From: Lachnospiraceae bacterium
GTDB lineage: Bacteria > Bacillota > Clostridia > Lachnospirales > Lachnospiraceae
NCBI GenBank assembly: GCA_017437065.1
Contig: JAFSBX010000118.1
Span: 1-49,818, forward strand
Direction of reading: 5' to 3'
DNA length: 49,818 nt
Positions 25,700 to 33,008 of this stretch are shown here, piece by piece (positions within the stretch are counted from its first letter, which is position 1; every line of letters starts with the position of its first letter). The notes under the pieces were generated by a model, which searched no databases, was not told the DNA's origin, and saw only the letters and a program-made list of their open reading frames with translations. A program made the translations under genes and the position numbers.

Positions 25700-26212
25700 A
25701 TGCAGAGAATTGCGAAATTTGAAAAGGTTAGTTTTGAACAGTTTAAGGAAGGATTTGCAGATTGTTTTGGAGACAGAAGTGAAGTTGAAATTAAGGAGAT
25801 TTACGATCAGCTTAAGCTTCCAAGACGTGCCACAAGTGGCAGTGCCGGATATGATTTTTTTACTCCGGTAGAAGTGAATCTAAATCCGGGAGAAACAATA
25901 AAGATTGCAACAGGAATTCGTGTACGTATGGAGGAAAACTGGGTGCTTAAGCTTTATCCAAGGAGCGGACTAGGTTTTAAGTATCGTTTACAGCTGAATA
26001 ATACGGTAGGAATTATTGACAGCGATTATTATTATTCAGATAACGAAGGACATATTTTTGCAAAGATAACCAATGATTCCAATGAAGGAAAAAGTGTGAC
26101 AATTGACGCCGGAACAGGTTTTATGCAGGGAATCTTTTTAGAATATGGTATTACGGAAGATGATGATGCCACGGCTGTAAGAAATGGTGGATTTGAAAGT
26201 ACAACAAAATAA
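25700..26212 (+). CDS. dut: dUTPase-family protein
   Basis: 170 residues. Motifs of trimeric dUTPases: ATSGSAGYDFFTP (1), YPRSGLGFKYRLQL (2), NTVGIIDSDYYYSDNEG (3), GTGFMQGIF (4) and VRNGGFESTTK (5, a variant of the usual FGST). It hydrolyses dUTP to dUMP, fitting its place after nrdDG. The clostridial form carries an N-terminal extension (RIAKFEKVSFEQF). The start is uncertain: ATG 25700 gives the usual family N-terminus, but ATG 25676 is open upstream and neither has a clear site. Confidence 0.9.
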   Translation: MQRIAKFEKVSFEQFKEGFADCFGDRSEVEIKEIYDQLKLPRRATSGSAGYDFFTPVEVNLNPGETIKIATGIRVRMEENWVLKLYPRSGLGFKYRLQLNNTVGIIDSDYYYSDNEGHIFAKITNDSNEGKSVTIDAGTGFMQGIFLEYGITEDDDATAVRNGGFESTTK

Positions 26213-26221
26213 AGTATAGAA

Positions 26222-26269
26222 AACTCTCTTTTTGGAAGAATAATAAAAAACCGGAAAGGGAGTTTTTTT
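26222..26269 (+). terminator. Terminator hairpin abutting the spoVAF start codon
   Basis: AACTCTCTTTTTGG (26222-26235) pairs with CCGGAAAGGGAGTT (26251-26264; three G-T pairs), then TTTTTT ends at ATG 26270. The spoVAF ribosome binding site (AAAGGGAG) is inside the right arm. It would terminate or mute upstream readthrough, as at spoIVA. Confidence 0.75.
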
Positions 26270-27706
26270 ATGAATGGAAATGAAAAAAAGATAGAAAAGG
26301 ATTTTCAGAAAAATTTAGATTATTTAAATGAAACATTAGCAGTCAATACAAATTTTGACATTGTGTATCGTGTGATTAGTGTAGGCGGAAGAAATGCAGT
26401 GATGTACTTTATTGACGGATTCTGTAAAGATGAATTAATGCAGAAGATGTTGCAGTATTTTATTACACTGAAAGCGGAGGATATGCCGCAGGATGCCCAT
26501 GGTATGTCTAAGAGGTGTATGCCTTACGTGGAAGTAGACTTAACGGACAGTATGGAAAAGGTGATGCAGAATCTTTTGTCCGGTGTGTTTATATTAATTA
26601 TAGAAGGTTATGATAAAGCACTATTAATAGATGCCCGTACTTATCCGGCAAGGAGTGTGCAGGAACCGGAAAAGGATAAGGTACTTAGAGGTTCTAAGGA
26701 CGGATTTGTGGAAACGGTAGTATTTAATACTGCTTTAATCAGAAGAAGAATACGAAGTACAGAGCTTCGAATGGAAATGATGAATGCGGGGAAAAGTTCC
26801 CGGACAGATATAGCACTTTGTTATATGGATGACAGAGTCGATAAAAAATTTCTGCAACTAATTAAAGATAGGATTAATGCACTTGAAGTGGATGCTTTAA
26901 CATTAAATCAGGAAAGTTTGGCGGAATGCTTGTATACAAGCAAATGGTATAATCCATTTCCGAAATTTAAGTACACCGAAAGACCGGATACGGCAGCAGC
27001 ACAGATTTTAGAAGGGAATATTATTATTTTGGTTGATAATTCTCCTTCTGCAATGGTGTTGCCGAATTCGATTTTTGATATGGTAGAAGAAGCAGATGAT
27101 TATTATTTTCCTCCGATTACAGGAACTTATCTGAGAATTACGCGTATTATTATTGCTTTTTTGACGTATATTGTTACCCCCACATATCTGTTATTGATGA
27201 AAAATACGGAATGGATTCCGGATAGTTTTTCTTTTATTATGGTAAGGGAAACCATGAATATTCCGCTAATTTGGCAGTTTATTATGTTGGAGCTTGCAAT
27301 TGACGGATTACGTCTTGCGGCAGTAAACACACCAAGTATGTTAAGTACACCGCTCAGTGTGCTGGCTGCGCTTGTACTAGGGGAATTTTCAGTAAAGAGT
27401 GGATGGTTTAATTCGGAAGTAATGTTGTATATGGCATTTGTGGCAGTTGCAAATTATACACAAACGAGTTATGAATTAGGCTATGCTTTAAAATTTATGC
27501 GTATTATAAATCTTGTTCTGACTGCAATTTTTGGAGTGTACGGTTATATTGCGGGAATTCTTCTTTGTCTGTTGGCCATTGTGAAAAATAAAACAGTATC
27601 AGGGCAAAGTTATATTTATCCTTTGTTGCCATTTGATATAAAGCAGCTTTCAAAAAGGATTTTCAGGCATAGATTACCTAGAGCATTGGATGGAGAAAAA
27701 AAATAA
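26270..27706 (+). CDS. spoVAF: SpoVAF/GerA-family spore membrane protein
   Basis: 478 residues. An N-terminal soluble GerA-type domain (FDIVYRVISVGGRNAVMYFI, about 30-250, with LIRRRIRSTELRMEMM) is followed by five or six membrane segments from about 290 (PPITGTYLRITRIIIAFLTY, GLRLAAVNTPSMLSTPLSVL). SpoVAF works with the SpoVA dipicolinate channel in germination. The single gene, its length and N-terminus favour SpoVAF over a GerA receptor subunit, which would lie with B and C genes. Confidence 0.88.
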   Translation: MNGNEKKIEKDFQKNLDYLNETLAVNTNFDIVYRVISVGGRNAVMYFIDGFCKDELMQKMLQYFITLKAEDMPQDAHGMSKRCMPYVEVDLTDSMEKVMQNLLSGVFILIIEGYDKALLIDARTYPARSVQEPEKDKVLRGSKDGFVETVVFNTALIRRRIRSTELRMEMMNAGKSSRTDIALCYMDDRVDKKFLQLIKDRINALEVDALTLNQESLAECLYTSKWYNPFPKFKYTERPDTAAAQILEGNIIILVDNSPSAMVLPNSIFDMVEEADDYYFPPITGTYLRITRIIIAFLTYIVTPTYLLLMKNTEWIPDSFSFIMVRETMNIPLIWQFIMLELAIDGLRLAAVNTPSMLSTPLSVLAALVLGEFSVKSGWFNSEVMLYMAFVAVANYTQTSYELGYALKFMRIINLVLTAIFGVYGYIAGILLCLLAIVKNKTVSGQSYIYPLLPFDIKQLSKRIFRHRLPRALDGEKK

Positions 27707-27768
27707 TTTTTTTATTTGCAAAGTAATGTTCTTTAGAGTATTGTTTGATTCGAGCATTTTTTATGTAT

Positions 27769-27818
27769 AATAAACAAAGCTATGCACTTAATTAAAACAT
27801 GCATAGCTTTTGTTTATT
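27769..27818. terminator. Bidirectional terminator between spoVAF and DUF4234 gene
   Basis: AATAAACAAAGCTATGCA (27769-27786) pairs with TGCATAGCTTTTGTTTATT (27800-27818). T-rich arm on one side and A-rich on the other let it serve both converging units; it reaches over the stop codon of the minus-strand gene. Confidence 0.8.
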
Positions 27819-28161
27819 GCTGATAAGAGAATTTATTTAATTCATTCTGGATTAAAGCGTAAGCAATAACTCCACCGAAAATCCATAGAATTAAGTATAA
27901 TACACCGCCATTGCTTGCCGGAATACCACGTTGCTGTTTTGCAGTATCGATTTTATCACCACATTTATATGCCCAATAAAAACCATAAATACCACATGTA
28001 ACAAGGGTAAGAATAAAAGCAAGAATACCGGAAGTTCCGTTTACCTCACCGGATACTGTATTTGTGTCATCTGTTAAGCAGACAAACCAGTAAATTCCGT
28101 AAATACCACATGTAACAATAGATAAAATAATGCACATGGCAATATTTCTGTTTTGAACCAT
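27814..28161 (-). CDS. DUF4234-type small membrane protein
   Basis: 115 residues with three or four hydrophobic helices. Two internal repeats share VTCGIYGIYW/VTCGIYGFYWAY, and LYLILWIFGGVIAYALIQNELNKF follows. This is the DUF4234/superinfection-immunity-like pattern. ATG 28161 is preceded by GGAGGGAG; an earlier ATG at 28176 includes the site itself. No function is established. Confidence 0.8.
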   Translation of the reverse strand: MVQNRNIAMCIILSIVTCGIYGIYWFVCLTDDTNTVSGEVNGTSGILAFILTLVTCGIYGFYWAYKCGDKIDTAKQQRGIPASNGGVLYLILWIFGGVIAYALIQNELNKFSYQQ

Positions 28162-28195
28162 AATTTCTCCCTCCATTTAATTAACTTACTGCACT

Positions 28196-28225
28196 AAAAT
28201 ATCATATTATGAAAGTCTCTGTCAA
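28196..28225 (-). promoter_or_regulatory. Candidate promoter of the DUF4234 gene
   Basis: On the minus strand: TTGACA (28225-28220), 18-base spacer, TATTTT (28201-28196). The spacer is one longer than optimal. Confidence 0.5.
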
Positions 28226-28240
28226 CATAAATTGTAAAAT

Positions 28241-28270
28241 GTTTATAGATGTTTATAGATGTTTATAGAT
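28241..28270. repeat. Three tandem 10-bp repeats between divergent genes
   Basis: GTTTATAGAT occurs three times without a gap at 28241, 28251 and 28261. One helical turn per unit puts all copies on the same DNA face, as in an operator array. No coding sequence lies here. Confidence 0.9.
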
Positions 28271-28294
28271 TAACATCTAAATTATTAGTTTTAC

Positions 28295-28326
28295 AAAATT
28301 GTGTTAAGAAATCTTAACACAATTTT
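28295..28326. promoter_or_regulatory. Perfect 32-bp palindrome upstream of the DUF1538 gene
   Basis: AAAATTGTGTTAAGA (28295-28309) and its reverse complement TCTTAACACAATTTT (28312-28326) are separated by two bases. The tiny loop favours a dimer-binding operator over a terminator. It sits 15 bp before the -35 of the candidate promoter. Confidence 0.8.
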
Positions 28327-28340
28327 AGTGGAAAGATAGC

Positions 28341-28368
28341 TTGATATAATTTATACTAAATATATGAT
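28341..28368 (+). promoter_or_regulatory. Candidate promoter of DUF1538-PII unit
   Basis: TTGATA (28341-28346), 16-base spacer, TATGAT (28363-28368), about 62 bases upstream of the coding start. Confidence 0.6.
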
Positions 28369-28429
28369 ATGTTATAGGTTCATATGATAAATATTTTAAA
28401 ATACAATTTTAGAGAGGAGAGTATAATTT

Positions 28430-29803
28430 TTGAAACTGAATACACTTTTGAAAGAAAAAGTTTATGAGTCGATTGCTTCCGTAATACCGATTACGGCAAT
28501 TGTGTTTGTTCTTAGTATCACAATTGCACCAATGACTCCGGGAGCTTTAGTTCTCTTTCTGTTTGGAGCCTTGATGTTAGTTTTGGGAATGGGCTTTTTT
28601 ACATTAGGTGTCGATATGTCGATGCTCCCAATGGGAGAGGGAATTGGTGTTGTAATGAGTAAGGCGAAAAAAATTACAATATCATTAGCAGTATGTTTTA
28701 TTTTAGGTGTTTTAATTACAGTGGCCGAGCCGGATTTACAGGTGCTTGCCAATCAGGTGCCGGCAATACCAAATCTTACATTAATTCTAACCGTGGCAAT
28801 CGGCGTCGGAATATTTCTTGTTTTAGCAGAAATTCGTATGTTGTTTAAGATTCCATTATCGTATGCATTGGTATTTTTTTATATTATTATCTTCGGACTG
28901 GCTTTTTTTGCACCGCAGGATTTTATACCTGTATCTTTTGATTCCGGTGGTGTGACAACAGGACCGATAACAGTACCGTTCATTATGGCATTGGGAATTG
29001 GTATGGCATCTGTTCGAAGTGATAAAAATTCAAATAGTGATAGCTTTGGTTTGATATCTATGTGTAGTATTGGGCCGATACTTGCAGTATTGCTTCTTGG
29101 AATATTTTATAAACCATCGGAAAGTGCGTATACTCCGGCTGAAATACCGGAAATTATTACAACTAAAGACGCAGCAAGACAGTTTGCCACAGGATTACCG
29201 ATATATGCGGAAGAGGTTTTAGTTGCGCTTTGTCCGATTGTTATTTTATTTGTAATTTTCCAGATTGTATTTCGCAGATTTCATATGCATCAATTGATTA
29301 AAATAAGTTCGGGTATGATTTATACATATATTGGGCTTGTATTGTTTTTAACAGGTGTTAATGTTGGATTTATGCCGGCAGGACAGTTTATTGGAGCCTC
29401 TGTTGCTGTAGGAACGAACAAGTGGTTATTGATTCCGATTGGAATGATTATTGGATATTTCATTGTAAAAGCGGAACCGGCAGTACAGGTGTTGACAAAG
29501 CAGGTAGAAGAGGTTTCAAACGGTTCTATTACCCAAAAATCCATTCAGCATGGATTGTCTATTGGTGTTGCCAGTGGACCGATGACAGCTACATTTTTGC
29601 TTCCGATGGCAATGGGAGCATGTGAGGCACTGGGCGGCAATATTTTAACGGATGCTTTTGGTATTGTGGCAATGGTTGCCATGACACCGCTTGTAACGAT
29701 ACAGTTATTGGGACTTATAGGAAAAATAAAGAAAAAATTACGCAAAAAACAGGAAGTTCCACAACATGTGGATTTGGAAGATACAATTTTGTATTTTGAT
29801 TAA
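28430..29803 (+). CDS. DUF1538 family multi-spanning membrane protein
   Basis: 457 residues, about 12 hydrophobic segments in two internally repeated halves. The repeat is marked by LGVLITVAEPDLQVLANQV and YFIVKAEPAVQVLTKQVEEV, the DUF1538 signature, and FDSGGVTTGPITVPFIMALG versus GVASGPMTATFLLPMAMG. Probably a transporter of unknown substrate. The start is TTG 28430 after GAGAGGAG; no ATG fits. A PII-like partner follows at 20 bases. Confidence 0.9.
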   Translation: MKLNTLLKEKVYESIASVIPITAIVFVLSITIAPMTPGALVLFLFGALMLVLGMGFFTLGVDMSMLPMGEGIGVVMSKAKKITISLAVCFILGVLITVAEPDLQVLANQVPAIPNLTLILTVAIGVGIFLVLAEIRMLFKIPLSYALVFFYIIIFGLAFFAPQDFIPVSFDSGGVTTGPITVPFIMALGIGMASVRSDKNSNSDSFGLISMCSIGPILAVLLLGIFYKPSESAYTPAEIPEIITTKDAARQFATGLPIYAEEVLVALCPIVILFVIFQIVFRRFHMHQLIKISSGMIYTYIGLVLFLTGVNVGFMPAGQFIGASVAVGTNKWLLIPIGMIIGYFIVKAEPAVQVLTKQVEEVSNGSITQKSIQHGLSIGVASGPMTATFLLPMAMGACEALGGNILTDAFGIVAMVAMTPLVTIQLLGLIGKIKKKLRKKQEVPQHVDLEDTILYFD

Positions 29804-29823
29804 TGTGACAGGAGAACTGACCT

Positions 29824-30501
29824 ATGGATAAAAAAAGAGGGATTAAGCTGCTGATAACCATTGTGGAACGCAGTCAGGGAAAGGATATGGCAAAGCTATA
29901 TTCAAAAAATGGGGTGGAGTGGCATTATCAGAGTACCGGATTTGGAACGGCCTCCTCAGAACTTTTGGATGTGCTTGGATTTGGGACATCCGAAAGAGAC
30001 ATTCTTTTTAGTATGGCGGAGGCGGGAAACGTCCGAAAGTTGTTATATGATTTAAACAATGATTTGCGGGAAGCAGTACAGGCAAAAGGAATTGCATTTG
30101 CAGTTTCACTTACCGGATTAAACAGTCTGGTTGCGGCAAAGCTATTTGAAAATGTAAAGGATATGGATGAGGAAGGTGAAGAAAACGTGCAGGAACACAG
30201 TAATAACAGTTTGATTCTTGTGATTGTAAATCAGGGACATACAGATAAAGTTATGGAGACAGCAAAGAAAGCGGGTGCAAGAGGCGGTACGATTTTAAGA
30301 GCTCGTTTTAACGGTTCCGAAGAAAGTAAACATTTTTATGGAATTACTTTGCAGGCAGAGAAAGAAATGATTATGATGATGGTGTCAAATCAGACGAGAA
30401 ATCTGATTATGGAGTCGATAAATAAAGAACATGGAGTGAATACGGAAGCGGGAGCCATGATATGCTCCATGGCGGTGGATCAGGTAGCAAGATTATCATA
30501 A
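29824..30501 (+). CDS. Tandem PII-like signalling protein partnered with DUF1538
   Basis: 225 residues: two PII-type ferredoxin-fold domains (about 1-105 and 125-225) joined by an acidic linker (DMDEEGEENVQE). Domain 2 carries ILVIVNQGHTDKVMETAKKA and GARGGTILRAR, like the start of PII T-loop regions. PII proteins gate transporters (AmtB-GlnK), so it probably controls the DUF1538 protein. Ligand is unknown. Confidence 0.82.
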   Translation: MDKKRGIKLLITIVERSQGKDMAKLYSKNGVEWHYQSTGFGTASSELLDVLGFGTSERDILFSMAEAGNVRKLLYDLNNDLREAVQAKGIAFAVSLTGLNSLVAAKLFENVKDMDEEGEENVQEHSNNSLILVIVNQGHTDKVMETAKKAGARGGTILRARFNGSEESKHFYGITLQAEKEMIMMMVSNQTRNLIMESINKEHGVNTEAGAMICSMAVDQVARLS

Positions 30502-30517
30502 CAATTTTCTATTACAT

Positions 30518-30567
30518 AAAAGGATGGAATTTTGTATTCGACATACAAAGATTTCCATCCTTTTTCT
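30518..30567 (+). terminator. Intrinsic terminator after the PII-like gene
   Basis: AAAGGATGG...TTTTGTAT pairs with ATACAAAGATTTCCATCCTTT, followed by TTTCTT. Confidence 0.88.
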
Positions 30568-30600
30568 TATGTGACAGAAAAAAGTCAATTGATATTTTTA

Positions 30601-31131
30601 TTACATAATGGGGGTTGCAGGTCTGTATACAGGAGGAAAAGTAATTTCACCACAGGCAATTTTCATACCTGAGTTGCCGGCAGGCTGTGTCATTAAATCG
30701 TCAGGCATTTCATGTATAACCAAAGTATGACCAATAATATCTTCTGGTAAAAAGGAATTGACGTAAAAGATGGAAAGTGCTTCACCGTTATTTCCAAGTA
30801 GAGGCGGTAAATCACCGGCATGATGTGGATGTGTACATCCAGTGGGATTAAAGTGATTGCCGGTATCGGAAAACGGATTGTTTTCGTCTTTATCGGTACA
30901 GCTGGCACCTTCATGTATATGGAAACCGTAAAAAGTTTTATTACATGAAGAAGTCGGATATGGTAAACCGACAACATGAACTGCTGTCAGTGTACCTGTT
31001 GCGAGAGGATAAAACAGTGCACGACCACTAATAGCAGGAAAAAAACGGCTACCGCGTATTGTTGCAAAAGCGGATGGTTCCATGGTTAGTAGGGCGTTAA
31101 TTGCTTGCATAATATCTGTGTACATAGGCAT
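30601..31131 (-). CDS. Cu/Zn superoxide dismutase-family protein
   Basis: 176 residues from ATG 31131. Metal ligands are conserved: GFHIHEG (two Cu His), GNHFNP (bridging His), THPHHAGDLP (Zn His, His, Asp), LVIHEMPDD (Cu His); ASC and ACG cysteines could form the disulfide. The active-site arginine position reads Lys (GNSGMKIACGEI instead of ..R.ACG). No signal peptide is seen, although bacterial enzymes are usually exported; clostridial and Bacillus relatives occur in spore coats. The start ATG overlaps the stop of the ORF remnant upstream (TGATG), suggesting coupling. Confidence 0.88.
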   Translation of the reverse strand: MPMYTDIMQAINALLTMEPSAFATIRGSRFFPAISGRALFYPLATGTLTAVHVVGLPYPTSSCNKTFYGFHIHEGASCTDKDENNPFSDTGNHFNPTGCTHPHHAGDLPPLLGNNGEALSIFYVNSFLPEDIIGHTLVIHEMPDDLMTQPAGNSGMKIACGEITFPPVYRPATPIM

Positions 31132-31253
31132 CAGTTGCAAGAACAATTGTCAGACTTGGCAGTAGTATTGTCGAAAGCGGGATTGAAGGCGTAGAAGTTC
31201 TTTTCGTTTAATTTATCCTGCACAAGTCGGAGCGCTTCACCGAAATTAGCAAT
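31131..31253 (-). pseudogene. C-terminal remnant of a gene upstream of the SOD gene
   Basis: A 40-codon open stretch ends at TGA overlapping the SOD start. It reads ALRLVQDKLNEKNFYAFNPA and ends in a Cys-rich tail (DNCSCN). It is preceded in frame by TAA (31256-31254) and has no start or ribosome binding site, so its 5' part seems lost or frame-disrupted. Upstream codons in other frames are Pro-rich and might be the missing part. Family not recognised. Confidence 0.55.
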
Positions 31254-31376
31254 TTAAGTAAGTGGGGTGGAAGGCTGATGAATACTGGGGTGCGGGGTGT
31301 TTGCAGGTTGGGAAATTTCTGATTGTTGAGGGTGAAGAAGTATGGTACATTTAGAATGAAGAGAGGGTGTGATTGT

Positions 31377-31559
31377 ATGTTAGCAATAAATGGACAGAAA
31401 GTAGTCGAATCAACTGACATTGAGAAGTTGGAGTTTTATCGGTTGATTGGAGAAGGATATAAGGCTATGCAAGACGGCAGAACCAGTACAATCGATGAAG
31501 TAAGAGAAAAACTGAAAAAGAGAAAATTTTGCGATAATTATGCCACTAGCGAAGTGTAG
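31377..31559 (+). CDS. Small protein, possible antitoxin-like, 60 residues
   Basis: ATG 31377 follows AGAGGG at about 10 bases. The product starts MLAINGQKVVESTDIEKLEF and ends with GRTSTIDEVREKLKKRK, resembling C-terminal helices of RelB/Phd-like antitoxins, but it is too short to assign and has no toxin gene beside it. It marks the left edge of the accessory region. Confidence 0.5.
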   Translation: MLAINGQKVVESTDIEKLEFYRLIGEGYKAMQDGRTSTIDEVREKLKKRKFCDNYATSEV

Positions 31560-31599
31560 ACTGGATATGTATTTTTTGCTATTGGTAGAAAATAAGTAC

Positions 31600-31628
31600 T
31601 TGTAAATCATAAATTCCTGTGTTATTAT
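31600..31628 (+). promoter_or_regulatory. Candidate promoter of the rtcB-prfH leader
   Basis: TTGTAA (31600-31605), 17-base spacer, TATTAT (31623-31628). TGTAAAT (31601-31607) and ATTTACA (31627-31633) form an inverted repeat around the promoter, a possible operator. Confidence 0.65.
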
Positions 31629-31676
31629 TTACACGTTAACAATAAAGAAGAGCGATTAGTGAAAGGAGGACTTGCC

Positions 31677-31757
31677 ATGCAGAAGAATATAAATAATCAA
31701 AACAGAATAAAGAAACTGACAATCAAGGGTACGGAAGTCCTTTCATATTACAGATAG
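31677..31757 (+). CDS. 26-residue leader peptide of rtcB-prfH
   Basis: ATG 31677 has a strong site (AAAGGAGG, 31661-31669 region). The peptide (MQKNINNQNRIKKLTIKGTE...) ends in SYYR at TAG 31755-31757. It is basic, with no family match. It is followed by a stem (ATAAGAATA / TATTGTTAT, one mismatch) and a terminator 80 bases on. Position, strong site and terminator suggest a regulatory leader ORF rather than a functional protein, in the layout of leader-peptide attenuators of ribosome-protection genes such as tet(M). Confidence 0.7.
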   Translation: MQKNINNQNRIKKLTIKGTEVLSYYR

Positions 31758-31835
31758 ATTTGTTTTTATTTATGTGGCAGCAAGCTATAAGAATATTTTC
31801 TATTGTTATGAAGCTGTATAGAGAGGATTTGTAAA

Positions 31836-31858
31836 CTGCACCTTTGGGTGCTTTTTTT
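31836..31858 (+). terminator. Attenuator-type terminator before rtcB
   Basis: GCACC (31838-31842), TTTG loop, GGTGC (31847-31851), then TTTTTTT (31852-31858). It lies between the leader ORF and rtcB with no promoter seen after it, so rtcB expression must read through. Confidence 0.78.
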
Positions 31859-31886
31859 GTACCTAATTTTAGGGAGACAAAACAAT

Positions 31887-32996
31887 ATGAAAATAGTAAA
31901 AGGTATGTATACCGAAGCAAAAATATTTACAGATGATGTAGAGACTTATACGGAAGCACAGGTGAAAATGATATGTGATAATGAGGTTGCAGATGGAAGT
32001 ATTATCTGCATGATGCCGGATATCCATCCCGGCAAAATTGCCCCAATCGGGCTTTCCATGACAGTAACAGATAAGGTGATTCCACAGCTTTTGGGAGTGG
32101 ATATAGGATGTGGAATGACTTGTGTAAAATTGAATAAGAATAATGCGGAGTTTCAAAAGTTAGATAGAATTATCCGGGAAAATGTGCCATCAGGTTTTGT
32201 TATACGGAAAGAACCTCACCATATGGCAGAAGAATTTTCCTATGAGGGGCTTCATTGCGTTAGACATATCAACAAAAATAAGGCAGAAAGAAGTCTTGGA
32301 ACACTTGGAGGAGGTAATCACTTCATAGAGCTTGACAAGGGAACTGATGGCTGTATGTATCTTGTGGTACATACAGGAAGCAGACATTTGGGAGAGGAAG
32401 TGGCAGAATACTACACGAAGCTGGCAAGCAGTTGTCTGAAAGAGCAGGGGAAAGAAATTCCCTATTACATGAGTTATCTGGAAGGAGACAATAAAGAGGC
32501 ATATATGGAAGATGTGCAGATAATTCAGCATTATGCCGAGTGGAACAGACAGATTATTGTCAGGGAAATATTAAAAGGGATGAAGTGGAAAGCGGTGGAG
32601 CAGTTTTCGGTGGCACATAACTATCTGGATGCTTCGGGAATACTTCGTAAAGGCTCTATTTCTGCCCAAAATGGAGAAAAGGTAATCATTCCTGCGAATA
32701 TGAAAGAAGGGATTATATTGGGAATTGGAAAAGGCAATGCAGAATGGAATTATTCAGCACCACACGGCTCAGGAAGGAGACTGAAACGCGAGGACGTGAA
32801 GAATCAGTATACGGTATCGGAGTTTAAAAAAGAAATGAAAGGCATTTACAGCAGCTGCGTGGGAGCAGAAACGTTGGATGAGGCTCCTTTTGCCTATCGT
32901 TCCATAACAGAGATTGTAGAACAGATTAGTGATACTGTTGAGATAACGGAAATATTGAAGCCTGTCTATAATTTCAAGGCAGGAAGCAAAAAGTAG
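31887..32996 (+). CDS. rtcB: RtcB-family RNA ligase, release-factor-H-coupled type
   Basis: 369 residues, shorter than the ~480 of stand-alone RtcB and typical of the PrfH-coupled branch (RtcB2). It ligates 2',3'-cyclic phosphate or 3'-phosphate RNA ends to 5'-OH ends with GTP and Mn. Metal and guanylate sites are in MMPDIHPGK, GVDIGCGMTCVK, GTLGGGNHFIEL, HTGSRHLGEE, VAHNYL and HGSGRRLKRED. AGGGAG precedes ATG 31887. prfH follows 12 bases later. Confidence 0.95.
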   Translation: MKIVKGMYTEAKIFTDDVETYTEAQVKMICDNEVADGSIICMMPDIHPGKIAPIGLSMTVTDKVIPQLLGVDIGCGMTCVKLNKNNAEFQKLDRIIRENVPSGFVIRKEPHHMAEEFSYEGLHCVRHINKNKAERSLGTLGGGNHFIELDKGTDGCMYLVVHTGSRHLGEEVAEYYTKLASSCLKEQGKEIPYYMSYLEGDNKEAYMEDVQIIQHYAEWNRQIIVREILKGMKWKAVEQFSVAHNYLDASGILRKGSISAQNGEKVIIPANMKEGIILGIGKGNAEWNYSAPHGSGRRLKREDVKNQYTVSEFKKEMKGIYSSCVGAETLDEAPFAYRSITEIVEQISDTVEITEILKPVYNFKAGSKK

Positions 32997-33008
32997 GGGT
33001 GGTGTCTT

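Noticed and set aside
28241-28270. CRISPR-like repeats
   Set aside because: Units are 10 bp, contiguous and without spacers; there are no cas genes.
31208-31420. Minus-strand ORF overlapping the small protein at 31377
   Set aside because: No ribosome binding site, biased composition, and it runs antisense to a better-supported ORF; another frame explains the SOD-linked remnant.
31377-31559. Toxin-antitoxin operon
   Set aside because: Only an antitoxin-like tail is visible and no toxin gene lies beside it.
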